A stretch of 15,447 nucleotides of DNA, from positions 13,159 through 28,605 of the forward strand of contig PLCK01000293.1 in NCBI GenBank assembly GCA_003134755.1, read 5' to 3'. Both the position numbers and the translations under genes were made by a program. Shown here one piece after another: positions 1-6,070 of this stretch (positions are counted from its first letter, which is position 1; each line of letters opens with the position of its first letter). This DNA comes from Actinomycetota bacterium. Its GTDB lineage: Bacteria > Actinomycetota > Actinomycetes > Acidothermales > Acidothermaceae. The notes beneath the pieces were generated by a model. The model had not been told where the DNA came from. It did not search any database and saw nothing but the letters and a program-made list of their open reading frames with translations.

Positions 1-36
1 AGCTATAAGAAGCCGCGTTGACGCACGTTCGGTCGT
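1..36 (+). repeat. Cassette-type repeat, copy 0 (left part cut by window edge)
   Basis: The core reads AGCCGC at 11-16 and a GTT box begins at 27, 11 nt after the last core base, as in the best internal copies. It is followed by CGGTCGTGCCG (30-40), the same string that follows copy I at 7193. The AAC box would lie just outside the window. It is a weak copy, assigned by spacing and by the shared 3' tail. Confidence 0.4.
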
Positions 37-108
37 GCCGATGTGCGGGCACCATCCCAGGCGAGCACGATGGTGCGGTGGCACGGCGACAGACAATGGA
101 GATCGAGG

Positions 109-420
109 ATGACAGCAACGCTGAAGATGACCCACAAAGCAATCGGAGTCGAGGTCCGACGCGGCAGGTACGACATCGTGCTTGACGGTCACGCTGCCGG
201 GTCGGTCGAAATGAACGAGACGGTCGAGATACCAGTCGAACCTGGAGGTCACACTCTGCAAATTCGCTGTGGCCGAAACTCGAGCCGAACTCAGACCTTC
301 CAGGCCGCCGAGAGTCAAACCGTCGCCTTCCGATGCACAGGGAAGAGCTTTCTGCCGATCTTCCTCGCGTCCTTCGTCGTCCCAAACCTGGCGCTTCAGC
401 TCCGCCGTGAAGCCAAATGA
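109..420 (+). CDS. Small hypothetical protein with PEGA-like beta-sandwich
   Basis: The protein has 103 residues from the ATG at 109, chosen because GGAG lies about 8 nt upstream; an earlier in-frame ATG at 43 gives an arginine-rich, unlikely N-terminus. Residues about 10-75 alternate beta-prone stretches with the pattern of PEGA-like domains common in Actinobacteria: VRRGRYDIVLDG, then a turn, then VEPGGHTLQIRC. The C-terminus has one short hydrophobic stretch (FLPIFLASFVVPNLAL), which could be a weak membrane anchor. There is no signal peptide and no catalytic motif is visible. The gene lies alone between copy 0 of the repeat and the hairpin at 495, so it would be one single-gene module. 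Function unknown. The domain assignment rests on pattern only. Confidence 0.65.
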   Translation: MTATLKMTHKAIGVEVRRGRYDIVLDGHAAGSVEMNETVEIPVEPGGHTLQIRCGRNSSRTQTFQAAESQTVAFRCTGKSFLPIFLASFVVPNLALQLRREAK

Positions 421-494
421 TTGGTCGAGCGACCGCATCTGCCGCTGGCGTGCCGTGCCGACGACCGGATTCGGCTTGCGCGCATAGCCGCTCC

Positions 495-512
495 GCCAAC
501 CGCAGGGTTGGC
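495..512. other. Perfect 6-bp hairpin, possible collapsed repeat or terminator
   Basis: GCCAAC (495-500) pairs perfectly with GTTGGC (507-512) around the loop CGCAGG. There is no T tract. It occupies the 421-544 gap between two + strand genes, where a cassette repeat would be expected, and its arms carry the AAC and GTT boxes of that repeat without the TGCCGC core. It could be a deleted repeat copy or a simple terminator. Nothing else is seen in this gap. Confidence 0.4.
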
Positions 513-544
513 CGCAGTGGGTGCGCGTTGGCAGACTGTTTCGT

Positions 545-901
545 ATGACACGAGCCGACGTCGATAGCTACCTAGCAGGGGTTGAAGAGCCGAAACGAAC
601 CACGCTCCAACAGCTGCGCCAGAACATCCTGGCCGCGCTACCCAACGCTCAAGAGTGCATCTCCTACGGGATGCCCGCCTTCAAGGTCGAGGGCAAGACA
701 GTCGCTGGGTTCGCGGCGTTCAAAGATCACCTCAGCTACCTCCCGCATAGCGGCTCAGTTCTCGCCAGGCTGGGACCCGATCTTGCGGGATACGACCACA
801 CGAAAGGCGCGCTGCACTTCCCCATTGACGAAACGCTGGCACCACCGCTGGTGAAAAGGTTGATCACGACACGGTTAGCGGAGCTTGGACTAGAGGGCTA
901 A
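545..901 (+). CDS. DUF1801 (YdhG-like) family protein
   Basis: The protein has 118 residues and is nearly full length for this small single-domain family. Recognisable signatures are VDSYLAGVEEPKRTTLQQLR (N-terminal helices), the conserved ISYGMPAF motif near residue 43, GKTVAGFAAFKDHLSYLPHSG, the lysine-glycine turn TKGALHFP, and a terminal helix LVKRLITTRLAEL. DUF1801 proteins have been linked in some Firmicutes to iron handling, but their biochemical role is generally unknown; they are frequent in environmental gene cassettes. The ATG at 545 is preferred because the family begins close to this point. The stop codon lies 3 nt before the GAAC box of repeat copy A, as seen for genes in integron cassettes. 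Confidence 0.9.
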   Translation: MTRADVDSYLAGVEEPKRTTLQQLRQNILAALPNAQECISYGMPAFKVEGKTVAGFAAFKDHLSYLPHSGSVLARLGPDLAGYDHTKGALHFPIDETLAPPLVKRLITTRLAELGLEG

Positions 902-903
902 CC

Positions 904-937
904 GAACATCCGCACATGCCGCGTGTGGTGCGCTCGC
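904..937 (+). repeat. Cassette-type repeat, copy A
   Basis: An AAC box (905-907), CATCCGC (907-913), three variable bases and the core TGCCGC (917-922) are present; the GTT box at +11 is absent. CATCCGC can pair with GCGTGTG (921-927) around a 7-nt loop with one C/T mismatch and one G-T pair. The segment CATGCCGCGT followed two bases later by GGTGCGCTC is shared with copy E. It starts 3 nt after the stop of the DUF1801 gene. Confidence 0.7.
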
Positions 938-961
938 GCGTGGCCCATTCCCCGTGTCGGG

Positions 962-1495
962 TTAGGCGGGTTCGCTCAACGGTTTGAGCCCGTCGGGCGG
1001 AGGTCCTTCTCCCGCCCAGTAGTGCACGTCGGGGTCCCACGACGGGCGCACGACGATGTTGTCTGCTCGGCGACGAGCCCAGGTGAGCGCATCGTGTAGG
1101 TCGTCGAAGTTCGGGCCGTTCTCTAGAACGCCACTGTCGTCGGCCAGGCCCTCCCAATAGCACAAGTAGTGCGGCGGGTTGGCGGCCACGTCTCGTGGGC
1201 GGCGTGCGAACCACCAGGTGATCCAGACTCTTCCGGTCCGTCCGATCGCGGACGGCAAATCACTGGCAACGTCGAGTATGCGTGCAGCCTCCAGGCGGAC
1301 CGGCTCGTCAAGTGCCGGATCCGCCGCGACGCGTGCGAGCCGGATTCGAAGCTCAGGAAGATGCTCGTCGTCGGGTGCCGGACCGTCAGGAACAAGCTCG
1401 CTCAGATAGGAACCGAGGTCTGCACGCGACGAGTCCCGCAGCCGGTCAGCGAGCGAAGCAACTCGGCCTTCGAGAGCCGCCCGGCGCAGATCCAC
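962..1495 (-). CDS. Hypothetical protein, 177 aa, actinobacterial type
   Basis: The protein begins at a GTG (1495). On the minus strand TAATCT lies 6 nt upstream, the spacing of a leaderless actinobacterial start, which fixes the start well. The first half is predicted helical and rich in Leu, Arg and Asp. The second half contains an aromatic-rich segment, VWITWWFARRP then PHYLCYWEGLADDSGVLENG, followed by WARRRADNIVVRPSWDPDVH near residues 138-158, and looks like a small alpha/beta domain. There is no signal peptide or membrane segment. I do not recognise the family. The gene is convergent with DUF1801, sits alone between copies A and B, and is opposite in strand to its + neighbours although the flanking repeats keep one orientation. 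Confidence 0.75.
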   Translation of the reverse strand: MDLRRAALEGRVASLADRLRDSSRADLGSYLSELVPDGPAPDDEHLPELRIRLARVAADPALDEPVRLEAARILDVASDLPSAIGRTGRVWITWWFARRPRDVAANPPHYLCYWEGLADDSGVLENGPNFDDLHDALTWARRRADNIVVRPSWDPDVHYWAGEGPPPDGLKPLSEPA

Positions 1496-1501
1496 CGGCG
1501 A

Positions 1502-1507
1502 AGATTA
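1502..1507 (-). promoter_or_regulatory. -10 box for the 177-aa gene, leaderless start
   Basis: The minus strand reads TAATCT, then six bases, then GTG at 1495. This matches the actinobacterial -10 consensus, with transcription starting at or next to the start codon. No clear -35 is seen. Confidence 0.6.
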
Positions 1508-1540
1508 GCGCGACTAGCTGGCCGTACGTGCCGGTGCGCA

Positions 1541-1577
1541 CCAACGTCCGCACATGCCGCTGACACGGTCGTTGCGA
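1541..1577 (+). repeat. Cassette-type repeat, copy B (best-conserved)
   Basis: An AAC box (1543-1545), GTCCGC, CACA, the core TGCCGC (1555-1560), TGACACGGTC and a GTT box (1571-1573) are all present. Outer arms AACG and CGTT pair, then a T/T mismatch, then CCG pairs with CGG, so the whole 31 nt folds with box-type arms separated by an unpaired base. An alternative inner pairing, GTCCGC with GCTGAC, is also possible. Confidence 0.8.
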
Positions 1578-1683
1578 TCGGCGCGATCGTGGCCACTCCG
1601 AGTTTCACTCTCGTTGCCCACTGGGGGCCGGTGGCGTAATGATGTCGAGGTCCGGGCTTCCGGGCCGGAAGCGAAAGGTAGCC

Positions 1684-1950
1684 ATGGCAGTCCTCAAGCA
1701 GCATCACTCGGCGGGCATGCCCGTCGAGGTGTACGACAAGGTCGCCGCCGAAGCCATCCCATCTCAAAGTAAGGCTGACGGCTTTGTTGCCCACTACGCC
1801 ATCGTGGAAGACGGCGGTATCACGGTGATCGAGATCTGGGACTCCATCGATCAGCACGACGCCTGGTTCAACGAGGTCGTCAAGCCGCACCTGCCTCCCG
1901 ACTCGCCTGACTCCAAGTTCGCGGAGTTGCACAACAGCAACGTCAAGTAG
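1684..1950 (+). CDS. ABM-fold (dimeric alpha/beta barrel) small protein
   Basis: The protein has 88 residues from the ATG at 1684, selected because AAAGG lies 5 nt upstream; the longer in-frame start at 1639 adds a basic tail without a ribosome site. The length and the pattern HYAIVEDGGITVIEIWDSID, followed by the helix AWFNEVVKPHL, match the ferredoxin-like alpha/beta barrel of the antibiotic-biosynthesis-monooxygenase/YdhR group, in which a central strand carrying VIEIWDS is typical. Members of this fold range from haem monooxygenases to non-enzymatic proteins, and no diagnostic active-site residues can be named here, so a reaction is not assigned. It follows repeat copy B, and another ABM-like gene lies 185 bp downstream. 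Confidence 0.75.
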   Translation: MAVLKQHHSAGMPVEVYDKVAAEAIPSQSKADGFVAHYAIVEDGGITVIEIWDSIDQHDAWFNEVVKPHLPPDSPDSKFAELHNSNVK

Positions 1951-1985
1951 CAGAGCAGTTCGCAATCCCGGCGGCTTGGGCGTTT

Positions 1986-2027
1986 AACCCCGAGCCGCCG
2001 GGCTCTCCCGGGCTACGGTCGTGCGGC
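1986..2027 (+). repeat. GC-rich hairpin with a repeat-like 3' tail (degenerate site)
   Basis: AAC at 1986, GAGCCGCCGGGCTC forming a small GAGCC/GGCTC stem at 1992-2005, and the tail ACGGTCGTG ending at 2023 resemble the ends of the cassette repeat with a different centre. It fills the gap between the two ABM-fold genes, where a site would be expected. It may instead be a terminator. Confidence 0.3.
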
Positions 2028-2134
2028 GGCGGCGAAGACGTGGTTGCGCGCCGCAGGATCGGATCGCTGCTCTCTTGCTGATCTTGCACGGAGATGGTTC
2101 GCTAGCTGCCTCGTCGGAGATCCAGGGAGCGCTC

Positions 2135-2449
2135 ATGTGGATTCAGATCATCAAGACCCGTGTCAAGACGGGTAACGACGAGGCGCTCCTCCAGTTGGAG
2201 GATCAGCTCAAGGCGATTGAGCAGCCGGACTCTGGACTGGTGCGCACAGCGGTGGCCCGCGACCAGAAGGACCCGAATACCGTCTACATGATTGTGACGT
2301 TTGAGAGTGAAGAGAAGGCCCGCGTTCGCGAAGCAGATCCGCGGCGTCAGGAAGGCTTGGCGGGCGTCAGGAAGACCATGATGGAGATCTTCGACGGGCC
2401 TCCTGAGTTCATCGACTTGGTTGTCGTTTCCGAGCGCACTGCAGGCTAA
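2135..2449 (+). CDS. ABM-fold protein of the MWIQIIK type
   Basis: The protein has 104 residues from the ATG at 2135, which has AGGGAG about 6 nt upstream. It begins MWIQIIKTRVKTGNDEALLQ, continues with a helix, SGLVRTAVARDQKDPNTVYM and IVTFESEEKARVREADPRRQ, and ends in DGPPEFIDLVVV. This order (strand, helix, strand, strand with Glu-Ser-Glu-Glu-Lys-Ala, helix, strand) is the actinobacterial antibiotic-biosynthesis-monooxygenase-like family I know from many genomes, normally about 100 residues and of unproven function. It is not clearly homologous to its ABM-fold neighbour at the residue level. A 6-bp hairpin 32 bp after the stop may end transcription. Confidence 0.8.
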   Translation: MWIQIIKTRVKTGNDEALLQLEDQLKAIEQPDSGLVRTAVARDQKDPNTVYMIVTFESEEKARVREADPRRQEGLAGVRKTMMEIFDGPPEFIDLVVVSERTAG

Positions 2450-2480
2450 GTTTCCGCCGAAGCAGCACTCCTCATCCGGC

Positions 2481-2499
2481 GCCCCTCATCTCTAGGGGC
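2481..2499. terminator. Short hairpin after the second ABM-fold gene
   Basis: GCCCCT (2481-2486) pairs perfectly with AGGGGC (2494-2499) around CATCTCT. No T tract follows, so termination is only a possibility. Confidence 0.35.
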
Positions 2500-2740
2500 A
2501 CTTGCCGACATTCGGGCTGGGGGCGGCAGTAATAGCGGCCGATTCGGCAAGGCGGGGCGCCGACGGGCGAACGCCCGCGGTGGCTACTACGCGACGAAGC
2601 TTGCGCTCCACCCGAGCGATGGTTCCGCCGGCCGAGTTCTGCCCGGCGGCGCCATAGCTACCTTCCGACCAGCGCAGACTGATCCTTTCTCGGTCCGCGT
2701 CGGTCAAACGTTCGAGCTGACCGCGACGAGCAGATGCGCC

Positions 2741-2998
2741 ATGGCGTTTCTGGTCGATGGACAGAATGTGGGCGTGACCCCGGGCACGGTTTGGCCGTCG
2801 CAGCTGAGTGTCGTCCCCGGGCTTGCTCAGTGGCGAGGTTCTGCCATCGCCAACGACGCAGAACCCACCCGCAACGGTGAGCGGCAAGTTGACCGCACTC
2901 TCACGCCCGGCGCCTCGCGGGTCTCCGTTGAGGTGGACGTGCCAGCTCAGAGCGGCCACCTCGAACCCGTCACCTTCACCGCGAACGTGACCGCCTGA
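2741..2998 (+). CDS. Hypothetical protein, probably 5'-truncated or with an unusual start
   Basis: From the ATG at 2741 the product is 85 residues. The same frame is open from 2450, and its translation before the ATG still looks like protein (DPFSVRVGQTFELTATSRCA, GC-rich third positions), yet no ATG, GTG or TTG occurs there. The C-terminal part, ASRVSVEVDVPAQSGHLEPV then TFTANVTA, suggests a beta-sandwich. No ribosome site precedes 2741. Either the first half of the gene was lost or frameshifted, or the upstream similarity to protein is accidental. The opposite strand also has a long open frame (2492-3028), but its composition (Arg, Gly, Ser, Ala with no structure pattern) looks like a shadow. 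Repeat copy C lies 33 bp after the stop. Confidence 0.45.
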   Translation: MAFLVDGQNVGVTPGTVWPSQLSVVPGLAQWRGSAIANDAEPTRNGERQVDRTLTPGASRVSVEVDVPAQSGHLEPVTFTANVTA

Positions 2999-3030
2999 GC
3001 GGCCGTTCTCGCGAACAAGGCTCGACATCC

Positions 3031-3055
3031 AACGTCCGCAACTGCCGCGGAGGGT
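3031..3055 (+). repeat. Cassette-type repeat, copy C
   Basis: An AAC box (3031-3033) preceded by ATCC, GTCCGC, and the core TGCCGC (3043-3048) are present. TCCGC pairs perfectly with GCGGA around the loop AACTGCC, giving a 5-bp stem. The GTT box is absent. The element CATCCGCTGCC at 3061-3071 resembles a second copy lacking the three variable loop bases. Confidence 0.7.
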
Positions 3056-3089
3056 GTAGCCATCCGCTGCCTGGGCGGTGCCCGTCAGT

Positions 3090-3497
3090 TCAGACGGGCC
3101 GGAGTATGTCGCCGTTGGCGCCTATGACGTCAAGGCGGTGGATCTCGAGGTGGCGGGGGAACACGAGGACCGCAATGTGCGCGCCCAACTCGCTGATGTC
3201 GCCGTGCAGTTGTAAGTCTTCGCGTGTGCCGTCGGACAGGGTGACGATCAGAGCGCGTACTTCGGCGGCGACGCGTGCGATGAAGGTCCTCGGCCCGAAG
3301 TCTGCAGCGCCGCTGTAAGCGTCGATGTGTCGTCCTGGGGGTACCGGTGGACCGGCGCAACCTCCACCCCAGGGACGTGACCCATCGGGAAGCTCGATCG
3401 CGACGCTTGTAGCCAAGTCACCGGTGTCACGGTTGACTGCGGCATCGAGGTGCCAGATGTCGCCGTCGACTGAGTACCCGCTGGCGATCACCGACAT
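3090..3497 (-). CDS. Hypothetical protein, 135 aa
   Basis: It begins with ATG at 3497 (MSVIASGYSVDGDIWHLDAA). No ribosome site is visible; CACACT lies 6 nt upstream, a poor -10. The protein is rich in beta-strand segments: DLATSVAIELPDGS, then FGPRTFIARVAAEVRALIVT, then DLQLHGDISELGAHIAVLVF, then RHLEIHRLDVIGANGD. A Gly/Pro-rich loop (GGGCAGPPVPPGRH) separates the first strands. No membrane segment or catalytic motif is seen and I do not recognise the family. It is the only gene between copies C and D and is transcribed against the repeat orientation. Confidence 0.7.
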   Translation of the reverse strand: MSVIASGYSVDGDIWHLDAAVNRDTGDLATSVAIELPDGSRPWGGGCAGPPVPPGRHIDAYSGAADFGPRTFIARVAAEVRALIVTLSDGTREDLQLHGDISELGAHIAVLVFPRHLEIHRLDVIGANGDILRPV

Positions 3498-3561
3498 GAT
3501 CGCAGTGTGCCAGGCCGAGCATGGCCCTCCTCACGGGCGCTTGCCAACCGCCAAGCTGGCC

Positions 3562-3600
3562 ACCGAGCATCCGCCGTAGCCGCGATGACGATTGTTCGGC
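3562..3600 (+). repeat. Cassette-type repeat, copy D
   Basis: ACCGAGC (3562-3568), ATCCGC, the core AGCCGC (3578-3583), GATGACGATT and GTTCGGC (3594-3600) are present. The terminal heptamers ACCGAGC and GTTCGGC are near-complementary. Inside, CAT and CGC pair with GCG and ATG, leaving one bulged C, around a 7-nt loop ending in GCC. The spacing between boxes, 25 nt, equals that in copies B and F. Confidence 0.8.
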
Positions 3601-3653
3601 GTTCCTAGAATCGCGCTCCGGCCTGGCGTCTTGATGGGCTCACCGCATGTTCC

Positions 3654-3659
3654 TATCGT
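3654..3659 (+). promoter_or_regulatory. -10-like box before the 188-aa membrane protein
   Basis: TATCGT lies 7 nt before the ATG at 3667, and no Shine-Dalgarno sequence is seen. This is consistent with leaderless transcription from a promoter lying downstream of repeat copy D. Confidence 0.4.
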
Positions 3660-3666
3660 TCGGATC

Positions 3667-4233
3667 ATGACTGAAGCAGCGGGAGCGCTCGACGCGTGGG
3701 GATCGGCTCTCATTGGGGGACTTGCCAGCGCAGTTGCCGTGCTCCTCGCCGTGTTTGTCACGTTTTACCTGACGAACCGGAGAGCAAGAGAGACTGAGCG
3801 TCGCCAGGCGGCCGCTCGGTTGATGGTCGAAGTCAGCAACGTGCGGGACGCAGCTTGTAGTCACACGACGGGTCCGATTGGGGACTACGTCATGCATAAC
3901 TTGCGCAACAGGCTCTACACGACCTATGTGCCGCTGCACGACTTCGAGAGCTTCAAAGTCGTCGACGCCTTCTACCGCGCAGTGAATGTCTGGCGAGATT
4001 GGGGGCGACAGCATGACGATCAATTGAGCGAGGATCTTCCGCGGATCCGATCTATGCGAGTGCAGAAGAAATTCCCGTGGATCGAGCAGTACATGACCGG
4101 TCTCCGGAAGAACGGCGAGGAAGTCATTGACATCTTGAAGGACAAACTCGAAGCCACGGGCTTGAACTACAAGCCTCCGACGCTCCCCACAGTGGACGAC
4201 ACTGTTGGCGGTCCAGATTTGGGGGTCGTGTAG
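3667..4233 (+). CDS. Hypothetical protein with one N-terminal membrane helix
   Basis: The protein has 188 residues from the ATG at 3667. Residues about 15-38 (ALIGGLASAVAVLLAVFVTF) form one transmembrane helix, followed by the basic stretch NRRARETERRQAAAR, so the remainder should be cytoplasmic (positive-inside rule). The rest is mostly helical, with charged amphipathic segments near residues 85-165, and a Pro/Asp-rich tail. The layout resembles many small actinobacterial proteins with a single anchor and a helical cytosolic domain, including some phage-defence effectors, but no motif supports a specific role. It is the sole gene between copies D and E. Confidence 0.75.
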   Translation: MTEAAGALDAWGSALIGGLASAVAVLLAVFVTFYLTNRRARETERRQAAARLMVEVSNVRDAACSHTTGPIGDYVMHNLRNRLYTTYVPLHDFESFKVVDAFYRAVNVWRDWGRQHDDQLSEDLPRIRSMRVQKKFPWIEQYMTGLRKNGEEVIDILKDKLEATGLNYKPPTLPTVDDTVGGPDLGVV

Positions 4234-4322
4234 TGAGCAGCGGCATCAGAGCGGTCCCAATCGCGTAGCCAGACAAGGATCTCGAAGCCGCGCACGAGTC
4301 GCAGTGACCCAAGGGCCGGAGG

Positions 4323-4356
4323 AATGCACTGTCATGCCGCGTTCGGTGCGCTCTAG
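4323..4356 (+). repeat. Cassette-type repeat, copy E (variant)
   Basis: The core TGCCGC lies at 4335-4340. GCACTG (4326-4331) pairs with CGGTGC (4344-4349) with one G-T pair. CATGCCGCGT then, two bases later, GGTGCGCTC match copy A. The AAC and GTT boxes at the usual offsets are not conserved. It overlaps the stop codon (TAG on the minus strand, 4353-4355) of the lipoprotein gene. Confidence 0.5.
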
Positions 4357-4670
4357 TTCGCCGCCGTACCGCAATCCGAGTCAGGCACTTTGAGGCTCAA
4401 GCTCGCCTTCGTCCATGTCATCTCGCCTGCGCTGCCACGTGCGAACAGCGACACGCACTCACCGACCTTGGGGGTCGGGGCATCCGACGGCAGCGAGCCA
4501 CATGTGATCGAGGATGAGCTCGTCGATGGGCCGACGCATAGTTGCGAGCCGGACACCGTGGCCACACTTCCGGTGAAACGAGGACCTTCGCCGTCGCCGC
4601 AGCTCGCCGCAGTCACGAGGACAAACGCCAGGCCGCCACAGACCGCGAAGCTAACCCGCCGAATTTGCAC
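4353..4670 (-). CDS. Small secreted lipoprotein, function unknown
   Basis: The protein has 105 residues from a GTG at 4670; AAGGAG is 6 nt upstream, which decides against the longer frame from 4745. The N-terminus has the basic start VQIRRVSF, a hydrophobic core AVCGGLAFVLV and a plausible lipobox ending TAASC, so the mature protein would begin at Cys24 and be anchored to the outer face of the membrane. The mature part is Ser/Thr/Gly-rich and holds four further cysteines (in QLCVG, ITCGS, GECVS and SDCGT), which could form two disulfides. No known domain is recognised. It lies between copies E and F, opposite in strand to the repeats. Confidence 0.75.
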   Translation of the reverse strand: MQIRRVSFAVCGGLAFVLVTAASCGDGEGPRFTGSVATVSGSQLCVGPSTSSSSITCGSLPSDAPTPKVGECVSLFARGSAGEMTWTKASLSLKVPDSDCGTAAN

Positions 4671-5022
4671 GCTCGTCTCCTTACCGGCGCAAATGAGCGT
4701 AGGCCGAAGCTGGCCCGGCGGCCGATCGAATGGCGGCAAGAGCATCCGCTATTGCCGCGGAGACGGTCGTTGGCTCGGCTGCTCCCGCCAGCGGGCGGAT
4801 GTCTTCGTAGACAGTGTGAGAGGGCCGCGCCGGGCTGGGCTTGCACGAGGCCGGCGGCCACGCGCACATGGCCTCTAAGACTGTGCGGCACACACCGGCC
4901 AGACCACACAATGGACTTGGTCGCCCTCCATGGCGATCGGTGGCATTTATGCAGGAGGCGCCGCAGTGTTCACCGATGCTGCGGTTTGCAGCGCGCATCG
5001 AGGCTGTTAGGGGCAGTTGACG
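4671..5022. other. 352-bp gap without a convincing gene; holds repeat copy F
   Basis: Long frames run through on both strands, but they cross the repeat and have Arg/Ala-rich shadow composition. A minus-strand frame ending at 4681 has a plausible Ala-rich tail (ADALAAIRSAAGP) but no defensible start. A 26-residue frame (ATG 4930) is too short to defend. I see nothing else apart from copy F. Confidence 0.4.
4739..4777 (+). repeat. Cassette-type repeat, copy F
   Basis: An AGC box (4741-4743), ATCCGC, the core TGCCGC (4753-4758), GGAGACGGTC and a GTT box (4769-4771) are present, with the same 25-nt box spacing as copies B and D. TCCGC pairs perfectly with GCGGA around TATTGCC. The flanks GAGC and GCTC also pair. 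Confidence 0.8.
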
Positions 5023-5412
5023 ATGACGAATGACGGAGGGGCGGGATGGCGACGGTTGTCGCCAGAGGAGACTGCTGCCGCGATGCTGTCCCTCACACGG
5101 GCGGAACTGCTCCTATCTAGGCGTCTGATAACGCGCCAACTTAGACTCGCGCCAAATGTGCCTCGCGAACTGCAAAAGTATGGGGCCGAAGGTTCCGTGC
5201 GGCTATGCAGCGCGCGAGCCTTGGGTCCGTACATCTTCGGTCTGGCAGCAGTCGCGATTGGCTTCGGGGTGGCGGGTGTGGGGGCGGTGGCGCTTCCAGC
5301 GGTCGTTCTGTTGTGGACACTCGGCGTGCTTGCGGTCTTGCGAGCCAACTCCGCCGCACGCTCGGGGCGACGGTGGAGGGCCAGGCGATCCGGCGAGGAC
5401 GTGACGCGCTAA
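5023..5412 (+). CDS. Small membrane protein with two C-terminal helices
   Basis: The protein has 129 residues from the ATG at 5023, with AGGGG about 10 nt upstream; a TTG two codons earlier is a less likely start. Residues about 12-60 form a soluble helical segment with several Leu/Arg runs (ELLLSRRLITRQLRLAPNVP). Residues about 70-107 hold two closely spaced hydrophobic segments, YIFGLAAVAIGFGVAGVG and ALPAVVLLWTLGVLAVL, with a very short turn. The tail RSGRRWRARRSG is strongly basic, so both ends would be cytoplasmic. I do not recognise the family. It is the only gene between copies F and G. Confidence 0.7.
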   Translation: MTNDGGAGWRRLSPEETAAAMLSLTRAELLLSRRLITRQLRLAPNVPRELQKYGAEGSVRLCSARALGPYIFGLAAVAIGFGVAGVGAVALPAVVLLWTLGVLAVLRANSAARSGRRWRARRSGEDVTR

Positions 5413-5515
5413 GGATCGCCACATTCCTCCAAACCGACCCACTGCCCGGCGGCAGCGCCGACCCTCACGACGACGTCCCCTCACCGGACCCGCGCGGCAC
5501 AAATCAGCGAGCCGT

Positions 5516-5550
5516 CGAACATCCGCTTCTGCCGCGATGACGCTCATTCC
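5516..5550 (+). repeat. Cassette-type repeat, copy G
   Basis: An AAC box (5518-5520), ATCCGC, and the core TGCCGC (5530-5535) followed by GATGACGCTC are present; the box at +11 reads ATT instead of GTT. CAT and CGC pair with GCG and ATG, with one bulged C, exactly as in copy D. It ends 4 bp before the stop codon of the minus-strand gene that follows. Confidence 0.75.
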
Positions 5551-5553
5551 AAC

Positions 5554-5751
5554 TCATCGTCGTGGCCGAGTCGCGTCCTCCTCGTTACCCAAGGTGTATG
5601 GATGGCCCTCGCCGTACTCTTCCCTAAGTTTCTGTCCAGCCTCTGTGCCTGAGCGTGCCCAGATCGTAACGCGAGTGCCTGGATTGTCACCGATCCATAT
5701 GACGCCCTCGTACATCTTGAGCGGACCATCAGGATCCTGTGTCAATGTCAT
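5554..5751 (-). CDS. Hypothetical protein, 65 aa
   Basis: The start chosen is the ATG at 5751 (MTLTQDPDGPLKMYEGVIWI); the frame stays open to 6123, but the upstream part is Arg-rich and unlike protein. A second possible start is the Met 12 codons in. The sequence VIWIGDNPGTRVTIWARSGT is followed by the helix EAGQKLREEYGEG and then HPYTLGNEEDA, which fits a compact beta-hairpin-helix fold of the kind found in small actinobacterial proteins of unknown role. There is no signal or membrane segment. It is the only gene between copies G and H, and nearly 200 bp upstream of it hold no other gene. Confidence 0.65.
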   Translation of the reverse strand: MTLTQDPDGPLKMYEGVIWIGDNPGTRVTIWARSGTEAGQKLREEYGEGHPYTLGNEEDATRPRR

Positions 5752-6070
5752 CTGACGTGTCCAAGGCCGGCCTCGCTGTTGCGGCGTGTCGCAGCAGTCG
5801 CATCGACGTTGCCGTCGCCGACGTCGCTTTCGAACATGTGCCGAGACGCGGCGCGGAATCGGGATCGGTCCATTGCTTTCACCGTACGCCCGCCGGAACG
5901 TATGCGGGTCCCAATGCCGACTGCCGCGATCACTTACACGGACATCCTCATTTGCCGCAATGACGCGCACAAAATAAGCAACTGGACGCCGCCAGGTAGC
6001 GTCCCTCGGGTAACGCAATCTGCCCGCGCAACGCCTTGTGGGGGATCGAGCACCAGTCCGGCGCTCGTCG
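5752..6070. other. 319-bp gap between two minus-strand genes; holds repeat copy H
   Basis: Apart from copy H, the only recognisable element is TGCCGCGATCAC at 5922-5933, close to the repeat core plus its 3' arm (GATGAC), so a partial tandem copy may precede H. Reading frames here are shadow-like. Confidence 0.4.
5941..5970 (+). repeat. Cassette-type repeat, copy H
   Basis: A GAC box (5941-5943), ATCCTC, the core TGCCGC (5953-5958) and AATGACG are present. CATT pairs with AATG around TGCCGC. The GTT box at +11 is not present. The copy is recognised by the core and the fixed 12-nt offset to the first box. Confidence 0.6.

Noticed and set aside
2492..3028. Minus-strand gene of 178 residues
   Set aside because: Its composition is shadow-like, it has no ribosome site, and the + strand frame here has better coding character.
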